This document shows positions 6,311-15,198 of a stretch of 64,000 nucleotides of DNA, one piece after another (position 1 is the first letter of the stretch; each line of letters opens with the position of its first letter). Under the pieces are notes generated by a model that ran no database searches, was not told the DNA's origin, and saw nothing but the letters and a program-made list of their open reading frames with translations. Source of the DNA: Histidinibacterium lentulum (lineage in GTDB: Bacteria > Pseudomonadota > Alphaproteobacteria > Rhodobacterales > Rhodobacteraceae); the NCBI RefSeq assembly GCF_003789055.1, contig NZ_ML119081.1, forward strand, positions 372,001 through 436,000, written 5' to 3'. The position numbers and the translations under genes are program-made.

Positions 6311-9300
6311 ATGGCCGATTTCCGGAAGATCCTCATAGCCAACCGCGGCGAAATCGCCATCCGGGTCATGAGGGCGGCCAACGAGCTGGGCAAGCGGACG
6401 GTCGCGGTCTACGCCGAGGAGGACAAGCTCTCGCTCCACCGCTTCAAGGCGGACGAGGCCTATCGGATCGGCGCGGGCCTCGGCCCGGTCCAGGCCTATC
6501 TGTCGATCGAGGAGATCATCCGCGTCGCCCGCGACTGCGGCGCCGACGCGATCCACCCGGGCTATGGCCTCCTGTCGGAAAACCCCGCCTTCGTCGATGC
6601 CTGCGACGCCGCCGGAATCACCTTCATCGGCCCCCGCGCCGAGACCATGCGCGCCCTCGGCGACAAGGCCAGCGCGCGCCGCGTGGCCATCGAGGCGGGC
6701 GTGCCGGTCATCCCCGCCTCCGAGGTGCTGGACGAGGACATGGAGAAGACCCGCGCGGCCGCCGAGGAGATCGGCTACCCGATGATGCTCAAGGCCTCCT
6801 GGGGCGGCGGCGGGCGCGGGATGCGCCCGATCCTGAAGCCCGAGGAGCTCGAGGAGAAGGTCCGCGAAGGCCGCCGCGAGGCCGAAGCCGCCTTCGGCAA
6901 CGGCGAGGGCTATCTCGAGCGGATGATCACCCGCGCCCGCCATGTCGAGGTGCAGATCCTCGGCGACAAGGACGGCAACATCTACCACCTCTGGGAACGC
7001 GACTGCTCTGTGCAGCGCCGCAACCAGAAGGTCGTGGAACGTGCCCCCGCGCCCTATCTCTCGGACGCGCAGCGCGAGCAGCTCTGCAACCTCGGCAAGA
7101 AGATCTGCGCCCATGTGAACTACGAATGCGCGGGCACCGTCGAATTCCTGATGGACATGGAGACGGGCGAGTTCTTCTTCATCGAGGTGAACCCCCGCGT
7201 GCAGGTCGAACACACCGTGACCGAGGAGGTCACCGGCATCGACATCGTCCGCGCCCAGATCCTGATCGCCGAGGGCAAGAGCCTGATGGAGGCCACGGGC
7301 TGCGCCAGCCAGTACGATGTCAGCCTCGAGGGCCATGCGATCCAGTGCCGGATCACCACCGAGGATCCGATGAACAACTTCATCCCCGACTATGGCCGGA
7401 TCACCGCCTACCGCGGCGCCACCGGCATGGGCATCCGCCTCGACGGCGGCACGGCCTATTCGGGCGCGGTCATCACCCGCTACTACGATTCGCTCCTGGA
7501 AAAGGTCACCGCCTGGGCGCCCACGCCCGAGGCCGCCATCGCCCGCATGGACCGCGCCTTGCGCGAATTCCGCATCCGCGGCGTGTCGACCAACCTCGAT
7601 TTCGTCATCAACCTGCTGAAACACCCCACCTTCCTGAACAACGAATACTCGACGAAGTTCATCGACACGACGACCGAGCTCTTCGAGTTCAAGCCGCGCC
7701 GGGACCGCGCGACCAAGATCCTGACCTACATCGCCGACATCACTGTCAACGGCCATCCCGAGACCGAGGGTCGCCAGCGCCCCCGCGCCGACGCGCGCGA
7801 GCCGGTCCCGCCCGCGGCGCTCACGGACACGCCCCCCGAGGGCACCCGCCAGATCCTCGACCGCGAGGGGCCCGAGGGCGTGGCGCGCTGGATGAAGGCG
7901 CAGAAGAAGCTCCTGATCACCGACACCACCATGCGCGACGGCCACCAGTCGCTGCTCGCGACCCGGATGCGCTCCATCGACATGGTCCGCGTGGCGCCCG
8001 CCTATGCCGCGAACATGGCGGGGCTCTTCTCGGTCGAATGCTGGGGCGGTGCCACCTTCGACGTGGCCTACCGCTTCCTGCAGGAATGCCCCTGGCAGCG
8101 CCTGCGCGACATCCGCGCCAAGATGCCCAACATCCTGACGCAGATGCTCCTGCGCGCCTCCAACGGCGTCGGCTACACCAACTATCCCGACAACGTGGTG
8201 CAGTTCTTCGTTAAGACCGCCGCCGACAGCGGCGTCGACGTCTTCCGCGTCTTCGACAGCCTCAACTGGGTGGAGAACATGCGCGTCGCGATGGACGCGG
8301 TGATCGAGAGCGGCAAGATCTGCGAAGGCTCGATCTGCTACACCGGCGACATCTTCGACCCGGACCGGGCGAAATACGACCTGAAATACTACGTCGCCAT
8401 GGCAAAGGACCTCGAGGCCGCAGGCGCCCATGTGCTGGGTCTGAAGGACATGGCCGGCCTCCTGAAACCCGCCCAGGCCACGGCGCTGATCTCGGCGCTG
8501 AAGGATGCGGTGGACCTGCCGATCCACTTCCACACCCATGACACCTCGGGTGCGGCCATCGCCACGATCATGGCCGCCCAGGCGGCCGGGGTGGACTGCG
8601 TCGACAGCGCCATGGACGCGCTTTCCGGCAACACCTCCCAGCCCACCCTCGGCTCGGTGGTCGAGGCGCTGCGGTTCCAGGAGCGCGACACCGGCCTCGA
8701 CATCGCCGCGATCCGCGCGATCTCCAACTACTGGGAGGCCGTGCGCGCCCACTACGCGGCCTTCGAATCGTCCATGCAGGCCCCCGCCTCCGAGGTCTAT
8801 CTGCACGAGATGCCCGGCGGGCAGTTCACCAACCTCAAGGCCCAGGCCCGCAGCCTCGGGCTCGAGGAGAAATGGCACGAGGTCGCCCAGGCCTATGCCG
8901 ACGTGAACATGATGTTCGGCGACATCGTGAAGGTGACGCCCTCGTCCAAGGTCGTGGGCGACATGGCGCTGATGATGGTCTCCCAGGGCCTCAGCCGGGC
9001 GGATGTGGAGAATCCCGACAAGGACGTCTCCTTCCCCGACAGCGTGGTCGAGATGCTCAAGGGCGGGCTCGGACAGCCCCCCGGCGGCTGGCCCGAGGCG
9101 ATCCGGAAGAAGGCCCTGAAGGGCGAGCAGCCCTTCACGGACCGCCCCGGCGAACACCTCCCCCCCGCCGATCTCGAGGCCACCCGCGCCACGGTCTCCG
9201 AGGCCCTGGGTCATGATGCCGACGACGAGGATCTGGCGGCATATCTCATGTATCCCAAGGTCTTCACCGACTACGCCCGCCGCCACGAGACCTACGGCCC

Positions 9301-9751
9301 CGTGCGCACCCTGCCCACCTCCACCTTCTTCTACGGCATGGAGCCCGGTGCCGAGATCTCGGTGGAGATCGACCCCGGCAAGACGCTGGAGATCCGCCTC
9401 TCCGCCCTCGGCGAGACCAACGAGGAGGGCGAGGTCCGCGTGTTCTTCGAACTCAACGGCCAGCCCCGCACGATCCGCGTCCCCGACCGAAAGGTCGCGG
9501 GCGAGACGGTCAGGCGCCCCAAGGCCGAGCAGGGCAACCCCGCCCATGTGGGCGCGCCCATGCCGGGCGTGGTGGCCTCGGTCGGGGTGCAGGCCGGCGC
9601 GAAGGTCAAGGAGGGGGACCTTCTGCTGACCATCGAGGCGATGAAGATGGAGACGGGCCTTCATGCCGAACGGGCGGCCACGGTGAAGGCGGTCCACGTC
9701 ACCCCGGGCGCCCAGATCGACGCGAAGGACCTCCTCGTCGAATACGACTAG
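6311..9751 (+). CDS. pyc: Pyruvate carboxylase
   Basis: A 1146-residue single-chain biotin enzyme that carboxylates pyruvate to oxaloacetate, refilling the TCA cycle. The domains in order are: biotin carboxylase (about 1-455, ATP-grasp with the glycine-rich SWGGGGRGMRP and EVNPRVQVEHTVTEE); the carboxyltransferase TIM barrel (about 530-800, starting TDTTMRDGHQSLLATRMRS); the PYC/allosteric domain; and a C-terminal biotinyl domain with EAMKMET, where Lys 1112 is the biotin site. The length is normal and the gene is intact. ATG 6311 follows AGGAG. It is transcribed alone, with an inverted repeat and candidate promoter just upstream. Confidence 0.97.
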   Translation: MADFRKILIANRGEIAIRVMRAANELGKRTVAVYAEEDKLSLHRFKADEAYRIGAGLGPVQAYLSIEEIIRVARDCGADAIHPGYGLLSENPAFVDACDAAGITFIGPRAETMRALGDKASARRVAIEAGVPVIPASEVLDEDMEKTRAAAEEIGYPMMLKASWGGGGRGMRPILKPEELEEKVREGRREAEAAFGNGEGYLERMITRARHVEVQILGDKDGNIYHLWERDCSVQRRNQKVVERAPAPYLSDAQREQLCNLGKKICAHVNYECAGTVEFLMDMETGEFFFIEVNPRVQVEHTVTEEVTGIDIVRAQILIAEGKSLMEATGCASQYDVSLEGHAIQCRITTEDPMNNFIPDYGRITAYRGATGMGIRLDGGTAYSGAVITRYYDSLLEKVTAWAPTPEAAIARMDRALREFRIRGVSTNLDFVINLLKHPTFLNNEYSTKFIDTTTELFEFKPRRDRATKILTYIADITVNGHPETEGRQRPRADAREPVPPAALTDTPPEGTRQILDREGPEGVARWMKAQKKLLITDTTMRDGHQSLLATRMRSIDMVRVAPAYAANMAGLFSVECWGGATFDVAYRFLQECPWQRLRDIRAKMPNILTQMLLRASNGVGYTNYPDNVVQFFVKTAADSGVDVFRVFDSLNWVENMRVAMDAVIESGKICEGSICYTGDIFDPDRAKYDLKYYVAMAKDLEAAGAHVLGLKDMAGLLKPAQATALISALKDAVDLPIHFHTHDTSGAAIATIMAAQAAGVDCVDSAMDALSGNTSQPTLGSVVEALRFQERDTGLDIAAIRAISNYWEAVRAHYAAFESSMQAPASEVYLHEMPGGQFTNLKAQARSLGLEEKWHEVAQAYADVNMMFGDIVKVTPSSKVVGDMALMMVSQGLSRADVENPDKDVSFPDSVVEMLKGGLGQPPGGWPEAIRKKALKGEQPFTDRPGEHLPPADLEATRATVSEALGHDADDEDLAAYLMYPKVFTDYARRHETYGPVRTLPTSTFFYGMEPGAEISVEIDPGKTLEIRLSALGETNEEGEVRVFFELNGQPRTIRVPDRKVAGETVRRPKAEQGNPAHVGAPMPGVVASVGVQAGAKVKEGDLLLTIEAMKMETGLHAERAATVKAVHVTPGAQIDAKDLLVEYD

Positions 9752-9768
9752 GGCGGCGCAGGCGGTTT

Positions 9769-9856
9769 CGCCGGGCCTGCGGCCCGGCGATCCGCCGGAG
9801 GGGCGCTGCCCCTCCGGACCTCCCCGGAGTATTTCCGGCCAGATGAGGAGGGGGCC
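9769..9856 (-). repeat. Intergenic repeat, copy B (reverse orientation)
   Basis: Read on the minus strand it starts CTCATCTGGCCGGAAATACT, then a G-rich stretch and a perfect 10-bp hairpin (9795-9804 with 9808-9817) whose core GGGGC-AGC-GCCCC matches copies A and C. A second perfect 8-bp hairpin (9769-9776 with 9782-9789) abuts it. It starts 18 bases after the pyc stop, so it probably also ends the pyc transcript. Confidence 0.65.
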
Positions 9857-9967
9857 ACGGCCCTGTCCTCCCGGGCGGCGCGCCATGGCCGGGCGCCGGC
9901 CCAATGACCGCGCCCCCCGTCGCAGGACGGCCGCGCGCGGCAGCCCTCCCCGGAACCCCGTCCTGGG

Positions 9968-10040
9968 TTTTTCTGGCTGGAAGTATCCCGGGGGTGAATG
10001 GCGAAAGCCCCGCTTTCGCCAGAGGGGGCAGCGCCCCCTC
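9968..10040 (+). repeat. Two-hairpin intergenic repeat, copy C
   Basis: It begins TTTTTCTGGCTGGAAGTATC, followed by a G-run, then two perfect hairpins: 10000-10008 with 10012-10020 (GGCGAAAGC type) and 10022-10029 with 10033-10040 (GAGGGGGC around AGC). The hairpin order, loop sizes and lead sequence match copy A. Copies B and C point away from each other. The rest of the 9752-10167 gap holds no open frame I would support. Confidence 0.7.
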
Positions 10041-10119
10041 GGATCGCCGCGCGGCACGCGCGGCGAAACCCCGCGAGGACGGAACACCGGTCTGACGTGC
10101 GAGAATCGCGGATTTTCCC

Positions 10120-10147
10120 CTTGCGGCCCCCCGCGGTTCTTTATAAA
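10120..10147 (+). promoter_or_regulatory. Promoter of tRNA-Gly
   Basis: CTTGCG (10120-10125), a 16-base spacer and TATAAA (10142-10147) lie 20 bases ahead of the mature tRNA. The short AT-rich -10 stands out in this GC-rich gap. Confidence 0.5.
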
Positions 10148-10167
10148 TCCCCGCTCACCGAACGGAT

Positions 10168-10242
10168 GCGGGTGTAGCTCAGGGGTAGAGCATTACCTTG
10201 CCAAGGTAAGGGTCGTGAGTTCGAATCTCATCACCCGCTCCA
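10168..10242 (+). tRNA. tRNA-Gly (anticodon GCC)
   Basis: A 75-nt tRNA with encoded CCA. The acceptor stem GCGGGTG pairs with CACCCGC. The D-arm (GCTCAGGGGTAGAGC), the anticodon stem-loop ACCTTGCCAAGGT (GCC at the tip) and the T-arm with GTTCGAATC are all intact. No repeat of the 3' end was seen downstream, so there is no sign of an integrated element. Confidence 0.96.
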
Positions 10243-10291
10243 TCGGTCCTCCCCAATTGATGTTCCACTGGCACCCCGACCCGGGGCGTGC

Positions 10292-11572
10292 ATGACTGCC
10301 GCCATGCCCGATGCCCGCGACCGCGCCCTTCTGACCCGCCTCTTCGACGCCGCCGTCCGCGCCGCCGATCCCGCCCGCGCCATGGCCGACGTCCTGCCGC
10401 CCCGCCCCCGCGGGCGCACCGTGGTGGTCGGCGCGGGCAAGGGCGCGGCGGAAATGGCGCGCGCGCTCGAGGCGCTGTGGGACGCGCCGCTCTCGGGCGT
10501 CGTGGTCACCCGCCACGGACAGGCCGTCCCCACCGCCCGCATCCGCGTCCTCGAGGCGGCCCATCCCCTGCCCGACGCGGCGGGGCTCGCCGCCGGCGCG
10601 GCGCTTCTCGAGGCGGTCCGGGGCCTGACGCCCGACGATCTTCTGATCGCCCTCGTCTCGGGCGGCGGCTCCGCGCTCCTGCCCGCGCCGCCCCCGGGGC
10701 TGACGCTTAAGGACGAGATCGCGCTCACCCGGGCGCTCCTTGCCTCGGGCGCGCCGATCTCGGCGATGAACGCGATCCGCAAGCAGGTGAGCGGTATCAA
10801 GGGCGGCCGCCTCGCCGCCGCAGCCCATCCCGCGCGGGTGGTCAGCCTCGTGGTGTCGGACGTGCCCGGCGACGATCCCGCCGAGGTCGCCTCGGGCCCC
10901 ACCGTGCCCTGTGCGCGGGACCGCGCGGCGGCGCTCGCCGCCGCGGACGCATGGCGCATTGCCCTGCCCGAGCCCATCCGCGCCTATCTCGCCGCCGCCC
11001 CCGAGGATGCCCCCCACCCGGCGGACCCCGCCTTCGCCCGGGACGAGGTCCATGTCGTCGCCTCCGCCCGCCAGTCCCTCGAGGCGGCGCAGGCGACGGC
11101 GGAGCGGGAGGGCTGGCGCGCGGTGATCCTGTCCGACGCGATCGAGGGCGAGGCGCGCGAGGCCGGCCGGGTGCTTGCCGCCATTACCCGCGAGATCGCC
11201 GCCCGCGACCGGCCTTTCGCGCGCCCGGTGATCCTGCTGTCTGGAGGCGAGACCACGGTGACCCTGGGCGAGGCCGCGGGACGGGGCGGGCGGAACACCG
11301 AGTTCCTGCTGTCGCTGGCCTTGGCCCTTGAGGGCGTGGAGGGCGTCGCGGCGCTGGCGGCGGACACGGACGGGATCGACGGCTCGGAACTCAATGCCGG
11401 CGCCTTCGCGGACGGCACGACCGGCGCCCGGCTGCGCCGTCTCGGAGCGGACCCCGCGCGCCTTCTTGCCCGGCACGATGCCTGGACGGCCTTCGACCTG
11501 CTCGGAGACCTCTTCTCCCCGGGTCCCACAGGCACCAACGTCAACGATTTCCGTGCGATCCTGCTGCGCTGA
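10292..11572 (+). CDS. ttuD: Glycerate 2-kinase / hydroxypyruvate reductase-type (MOFRL family)
   Basis: A 426-residue protein with the two-domain plan of class II glycerate kinases: an N-terminal DUF4147 Rossmann-like domain (about 5-235; VVGAGKGAAEMARAL, LVSGGGSALLP, NAIRKQVSGIKGGRLA, SDVPGDDPAEVASGPT) and a C-terminal MOFRL domain (about 300-400; LLSGGETTVTL, GRGGRNTEF, ADTDGIDG). These enzymes phosphorylate D-glycerate at the 2-position, feeding glycolysis. The old name hydroxypyruvate reductase (TtuD) comes from tartrate utilisation. The tartronate-semialdehyde-reductase-like gene lies just downstream in convergent orientation, so the two plausibly serve consecutive steps. ATG 10292 was taken; ATG 10304 is an alternative. 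Confidence 0.88.
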   Translation: MTAAMPDARDRALLTRLFDAAVRAADPARAMADVLPPRPRGRTVVVGAGKGAAEMARALEALWDAPLSGVVVTRHGQAVPTARIRVLEAAHPLPDAAGLAAGAALLEAVRGLTPDDLLIALVSGGGSALLPAPPPGLTLKDEIALTRALLASGAPISAMNAIRKQVSGIKGGRLAAAAHPARVVSLVVSDVPGDDPAEVASGPTVPCARDRAAALAAADAWRIALPEPIRAYLAAAPEDAPHPADPAFARDEVHVVASARQSLEAAQATAEREGWRAVILSDAIEGEAREAGRVLAAITREIAARDRPFARPVILLSGGETTVTLGEAAGRGGRNTEFLLSLALALEGVEGVAALAADTDGIDGSELNAGAFADGTTGARLRRLGADPARLLARHDAWTAFDLLGDLFSPGPTGTNVNDFRAILLR

Positions 11573-11693
11573 GCCCGCGGTCGCGCTGCCTTGTGTCACG
11601 CGAGAAACGACCGTGAGAGCGATGCCTCCGGGACCCCCGCCGGAAGGGCGGGAAGGCCTCTACCCCGTTCGTCCGGGCTACGATGCCCGGGCC

Positions 11694-12584
11694 TCAGTCC
11701 CTGCCCCCGAGTCCGTCGATACCCCTGAGCCGGGCGAAGAGCGAGGAGGTGTCCCAGCGCCCGCCGCCCATCTTCTGCACGTCCTTGTAGAACTGGTCCA
11801 CGAGCGCGGTGACCGGCAGGCTCGCGCCGTTCTCCTCGGCGGCGGCAAGGCAGATGGCGAGATCCTTGCGCATCCAGTTCACCGCGAAGCCATGGTCGAA
11901 CTGACCGTCCAGCATGGTGCCGTGCCGGTTCGCCATCTGCCAGGACCCCGCTGCGCCACCCGCGATCACCTCCACCACCGCGCGCCCGTCGAGCCCCGCC
12001 TTCTCGGCGAAATGCAGCCCCTCCGACAGGCCCTGAAGCAGCCCCGCGATGCAGATCTGGTTGACCATCTTCGTGAGCTGACCCGCGCCCGAGGGCCCCA
12101 TCAGCCGGCAGGCCTTGGCATAGACCGCGATCACGGGCTCGACCCGGGCGAAATCGGCCTCCGCACCGCCGCACATGACGACAAGCTGCCCGTTCTCCGC
12201 CCCCGCCTGCCCGCCCGAGACCGGCGCGTCCACATAGCCGATGCCGCGCGCCGCCGCTGCCTCGGCCAGCTCGCGCGTCACCTGCGCCGAGACGGTCGTG
12301 TGATCGACGAAGAGCGCGCCCTCCGCCATGCCCGCGAATGCGCCGTCCTCGCCGAGGCAGACGCTGCGCAGGTCGTCGTCGTTGCCGACGCAGGCCAGCA
12401 CGATCTCCGCGCCCTCGGCCGCCTCGCGCGGCGAGTCCGCCGCGCGATGGCCATGGGCCGCGACCCAGGCCTCGGCCTTCGCCGCCGTGCGGTTGTAGAC
12501 GCAGAGCTGATGCCCCGCCCCGGCGAGATGCCGCGCCATCGGAGCCCCCATCACGCCCAGTCCCAGATACGCGCATGCAGCCAT
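11694..12584 (-). CDS. garR: 3-hydroxyisobutyrate dehydrogenase-family reductase, probably tartronate semialdehyde reductase
   Basis: A 296-residue beta-hydroxyacid dehydrogenase. An N-terminal Rossmann motif (YLGLGVMGAPMARHL) binds NAD(P). DAPVSGGQAGAENG is the substrate loop, and GAGQLTKMVNQ carries the catalytic Lys 172. The start chosen is ATG 12584 (MAACAYLGLG), which places the Rossmann strand at the N-terminus as is normal; the upstream in-frame extension is non-coding. The family includes 3-hydroxyisobutyrate, tartronate semialdehyde and other reductases. I prefer tartronate semialdehyde reductase because a glycerate 2-kinase lies next to it, but valine catabolism is possible. Confidence 0.72.
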   Translation of the reverse strand: MAACAYLGLGVMGAPMARHLAGAGHQLCVYNRTAAKAEAWVAAHGHRAADSPREAAEGAEIVLACVGNDDDLRSVCLGEDGAFAGMAEGALFVDHTTVSAQVTRELAEAAAARGIGYVDAPVSGGQAGAENGQLVVMCGGAEADFARVEPVIAVYAKACRLMGPSGAGQLTKMVNQICIAGLLQGLSEGLHFAEKAGLDGRAVVEVIAGGAAGSWQMANRHGTMLDGQFDHGFAVNWMRKDLAICLAAAEENGASLPVTALVDQFYKDVQKMGGGRWDTSSLFARLRGIDGLGGRD

Positions 12585-12702
12585 TCTCTTGTCCCTTTCC
12601 GCCTGACGGCCTAAAGCCGGGCGCAACCCTAGCCACAGCCGGCGCGCGGTCAACGCCGCCCCGCCGCAACCGCGATGACCAGCCCCTGAAAGCCCGCCCG
12701 AC

Positions 12703-15174
12703 ATGAGCCTCCTGTTCCGCTGGCTTCTGCGCATCGCCACCGGTCTCGTGGCGCTGACCGTGGCCATGCTGGTGCTGGCCTGGTGGTTCGCCGCGCGCTC
12801 GCTGCCCGACTATGAGGCGACCTACGAGACCGCGGGTCTCTCCGCCCCCGTGGAGATCGTGCGCGACAACGCCAACGTGCCCCACATCTTCGGCGAGACC
12901 GATGCCGACGTCTTCTATGCGCTCGGATTCGCCCATGCGCAGGACCGCATGTGGCAGATGCTGATGCTGCGCCGCACCGCCCAGGGCCGGCTGAGCGAGC
13001 TCTTCGGCCCGCGCACGCTCGAGACCGACGAGCTGATGCGCCGGCTCGATCTCTACGGGACGGCGGTGGCCTCGGTGCCCGACCAGTCGCCCGCGGCACG
13101 CGCGGCGCTCGACGCCTATGCCGCAGGCGTCAATGCCTGGCTCGGCGAGGTGAACGAGGGCGCGCGGGGCCGCGGCGCGCCCGAGATGTGGCTCTTCAAC
13201 CATGCCGTCTCGCCCTGGGCGGCCGCCGACAGCATCGCCATCGTCAAGCTGATGGCGCTGGAGATGCAGAACCAGATCGGCCGCGAGGTGCTGCGCGCCC
13301 GGGTGTCGCTGATGCTGGACGACGGGCGCGTCTCCGACATCCTGCCCGACGCGCCGGGCCCCGGCGTCGCCGCCCTGCCCCGCTACCGCGCCCTGGCCCC
13401 CGGCGCGCCGCGCTACGCCGCCTCCACCCCCGCGCCGAAGGACGGCTTCTGGCCCGTGGCCGCGCCGCCCCTTGCGGGCGCGTCCAATGCCTGGGCCGCG
13501 GCCCCCGCCCGCGCGGCGGCGGGCTCGACCCTGCTGGCGAACGATCCGCACCTCGGCCTCACCGCGCCCTCCATCTTCTATCTCGCGCGACTCGAGCTGA
13601 GCTCGGGCGGCGTGATCGGGGCCACGATCCCCGGCGTGCCGCTGATCCTCGCCGGGCGCTCGGCAGAGATCGGCTGGGGCATCACCTCGGCCTATCTCGA
13701 CGATGCCGACGTCTATATCGAGGAGGTCGATTCCGCCGACGCCACGCGCTACCGCACGCCGGACGGCTGGGCGCCGTTCGAGGCCCGCGACAGCATCGTC
13801 GGCGTGCGCGGGCAAAGCCCGGTGACCCTGCAGCTGCGCTGGACCGAGAACGGCCCGGTCCTGCCGCCCGACATGTTCGACCTCGGCACGATCCGCCCGC
13901 CAGGCCATGTCACCTCCGTCGCCTGGACGGCGCTCGATCCCGACGACACCTCGGTGACGGCCGCCTACGACCTGATGCGCGCCACCAGCGTGGAAGAGGC
14001 GATCGAGGCCTCGGAACGCTTCGTCGCCCCGGCGATGATGCTGACCCTCGCGGACCGCAACCGCGTGGCATTGCGCCTGATCGGTGCGATGCCGGAACGC
14101 CACCCCGATCACCAGTCCCGGGGTCGGCTGCCCTCGCCCGGCTGGCGACAGGAAAACCGCTGGCAGGGGATGTTCCCCGCCAGCGCCAATCCCGAATGGG
14201 TCGATCCGCCCGGCGGGCTCGTCGGCCATACCAACAACAAGATCCTCGATGCCCCATTCCCGCGCCACGTCAGCTTCGACTGGGGCGACACGCAGCGCGT
14301 GAACCGCTGGCAGCGGCTGATGCAGACCCGCGAGGTGCACACCCGCGAGAGCTTCATGGAGGCGCAGCTCGACACGGTCAGCTTCACCGCCCGCTCGCTC
14401 CTGCCGCTGATCGGCGCGGACCTGTGGTTCACCGGCGAGGCGGCGCCCGAAGGCACGCCCGAACGCCGCCGCCAGATGGCGCTGGCGCTGCTGGCCGAAT
14501 GGAACGGCGAGATGAACGAGCACCTGCCCGAGCCGCTCCTCTACGCCGCCTGGGTCCGCTTCCTGCAGCAGCGCCTTATCCGCGACGAACTCGGCCCCCT
14601 CGCCGAGGAATTCACCCATGTGGAGCCGCTCTTCATCGAGCGCGTGTTCCGCGACGTGGACGGGGCGTCGCGCTGGTGCAACGTGATCCAGTCGGCCGTC
14701 GAGGAGACCTGCCTCGAGATGTCGCGCCTCGCCCTCGACGACGCCCTGGTCTGGGTCGAGGAGACCTACGGCTCCAGCCTCGAGACCCTGCGCTGGGGCG
14801 ACGCCCACGAGGCGACGCACGATCACCCGGTGCTGGGCGAGGTGCCGCTCCTGCGCTGGTTCGTGAACATCCGCCAGTCCACCTCGGGCGGCGATCACAC
14901 GCTCCAGCGCGGCCGCACCCTCGGCACCGGGCCGCATCCGTTCCTCAACGTCCACGCCGCTGCCTATCGCGGCGTCTACGACTTCGCCGATCCCGACAGT
15001 TCCGTCTTCGTCATCGCGACCGGCCAGTCGGGCCACCCGCTGTCGCGCCACTACGACGATCTCGGCGGGCTCTGGCGGCGCGGCGAATACATCCCGATGT
15101 CCCTCGACCCGGCCCTCGCCCGGGGCGGCGCGACGGGCATCACGACGCTCCGGCCCGAGCCCGCTTCGCGCTGA
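12703..15174 (+). CDS. Penicillin acylase family protein (Ntn hydrolase)
   Basis: An 823-residue precursor with an N-terminal membrane anchor or signal (about 7-30), so the enzyme is exported or periplasmic. Residues from about 45 on match penicillin amidase: IVRDNANVPHIFGETDADV, ALGFAHAQDRMWQM and FAHAQ in the alpha chain. The internal cleavage and catalytic site is GASNAW, Ser 261, which becomes the N-terminal nucleophile of the beta chain. HTNNKI carries the conserved Asn, and GGDHTLQRGR lies near the end. Natural substrates in such bacteria may be acyl-homoserine lactones or other acyl amides rather than penicillin. It is divergent from the reductase gene, with a 118-bp gap. Confidence 0.9.
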   Translation: MSLLFRWLLRIATGLVALTVAMLVLAWWFAARSLPDYEATYETAGLSAPVEIVRDNANVPHIFGETDADVFYALGFAHAQDRMWQMLMLRRTAQGRLSELFGPRTLETDELMRRLDLYGTAVASVPDQSPAARAALDAYAAGVNAWLGEVNEGARGRGAPEMWLFNHAVSPWAAADSIAIVKLMALEMQNQIGREVLRARVSLMLDDGRVSDILPDAPGPGVAALPRYRALAPGAPRYAASTPAPKDGFWPVAAPPLAGASNAWAAAPARAAAGSTLLANDPHLGLTAPSIFYLARLELSSGGVIGATIPGVPLILAGRSAEIGWGITSAYLDDADVYIEEVDSADATRYRTPDGWAPFEARDSIVGVRGQSPVTLQLRWTENGPVLPPDMFDLGTIRPPGHVTSVAWTALDPDDTSVTAAYDLMRATSVEEAIEASERFVAPAMMLTLADRNRVALRLIGAMPERHPDHQSRGRLPSPGWRQENRWQGMFPASANPEWVDPPGGLVGHTNNKILDAPFPRHVSFDWGDTQRVNRWQRLMQTREVHTRESFMEAQLDTVSFTARSLLPLIGADLWFTGEAAPEGTPERRRQMALALLAEWNGEMNEHLPEPLLYAAWVRFLQQRLIRDELGPLAEEFTHVEPLFIERVFRDVDGASRWCNVIQSAVEETCLEMSRLALDDALVWVEETYGSSLETLRWGDAHEATHDHPVLGEVPLLRWFVNIRQSTSGGDHTLQRGRTLGTGPHPFLNVHAAAYRGVYDFADPDSSVFVIATGQSGHPLSRHYDDLGGLWRRGEYIPMSLDPALARGGATGITTLRPEPASR

Positions 15175-15198
15175 CAGGGCCGCCGCGCGACCGCCCGC

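Noticed and set aside
10168-10300. tRNA-Gly as an integration site for a mobile element
   Set aside because: No direct repeat of the tRNA 3' end, no integrase and no shift in base usage downstream.
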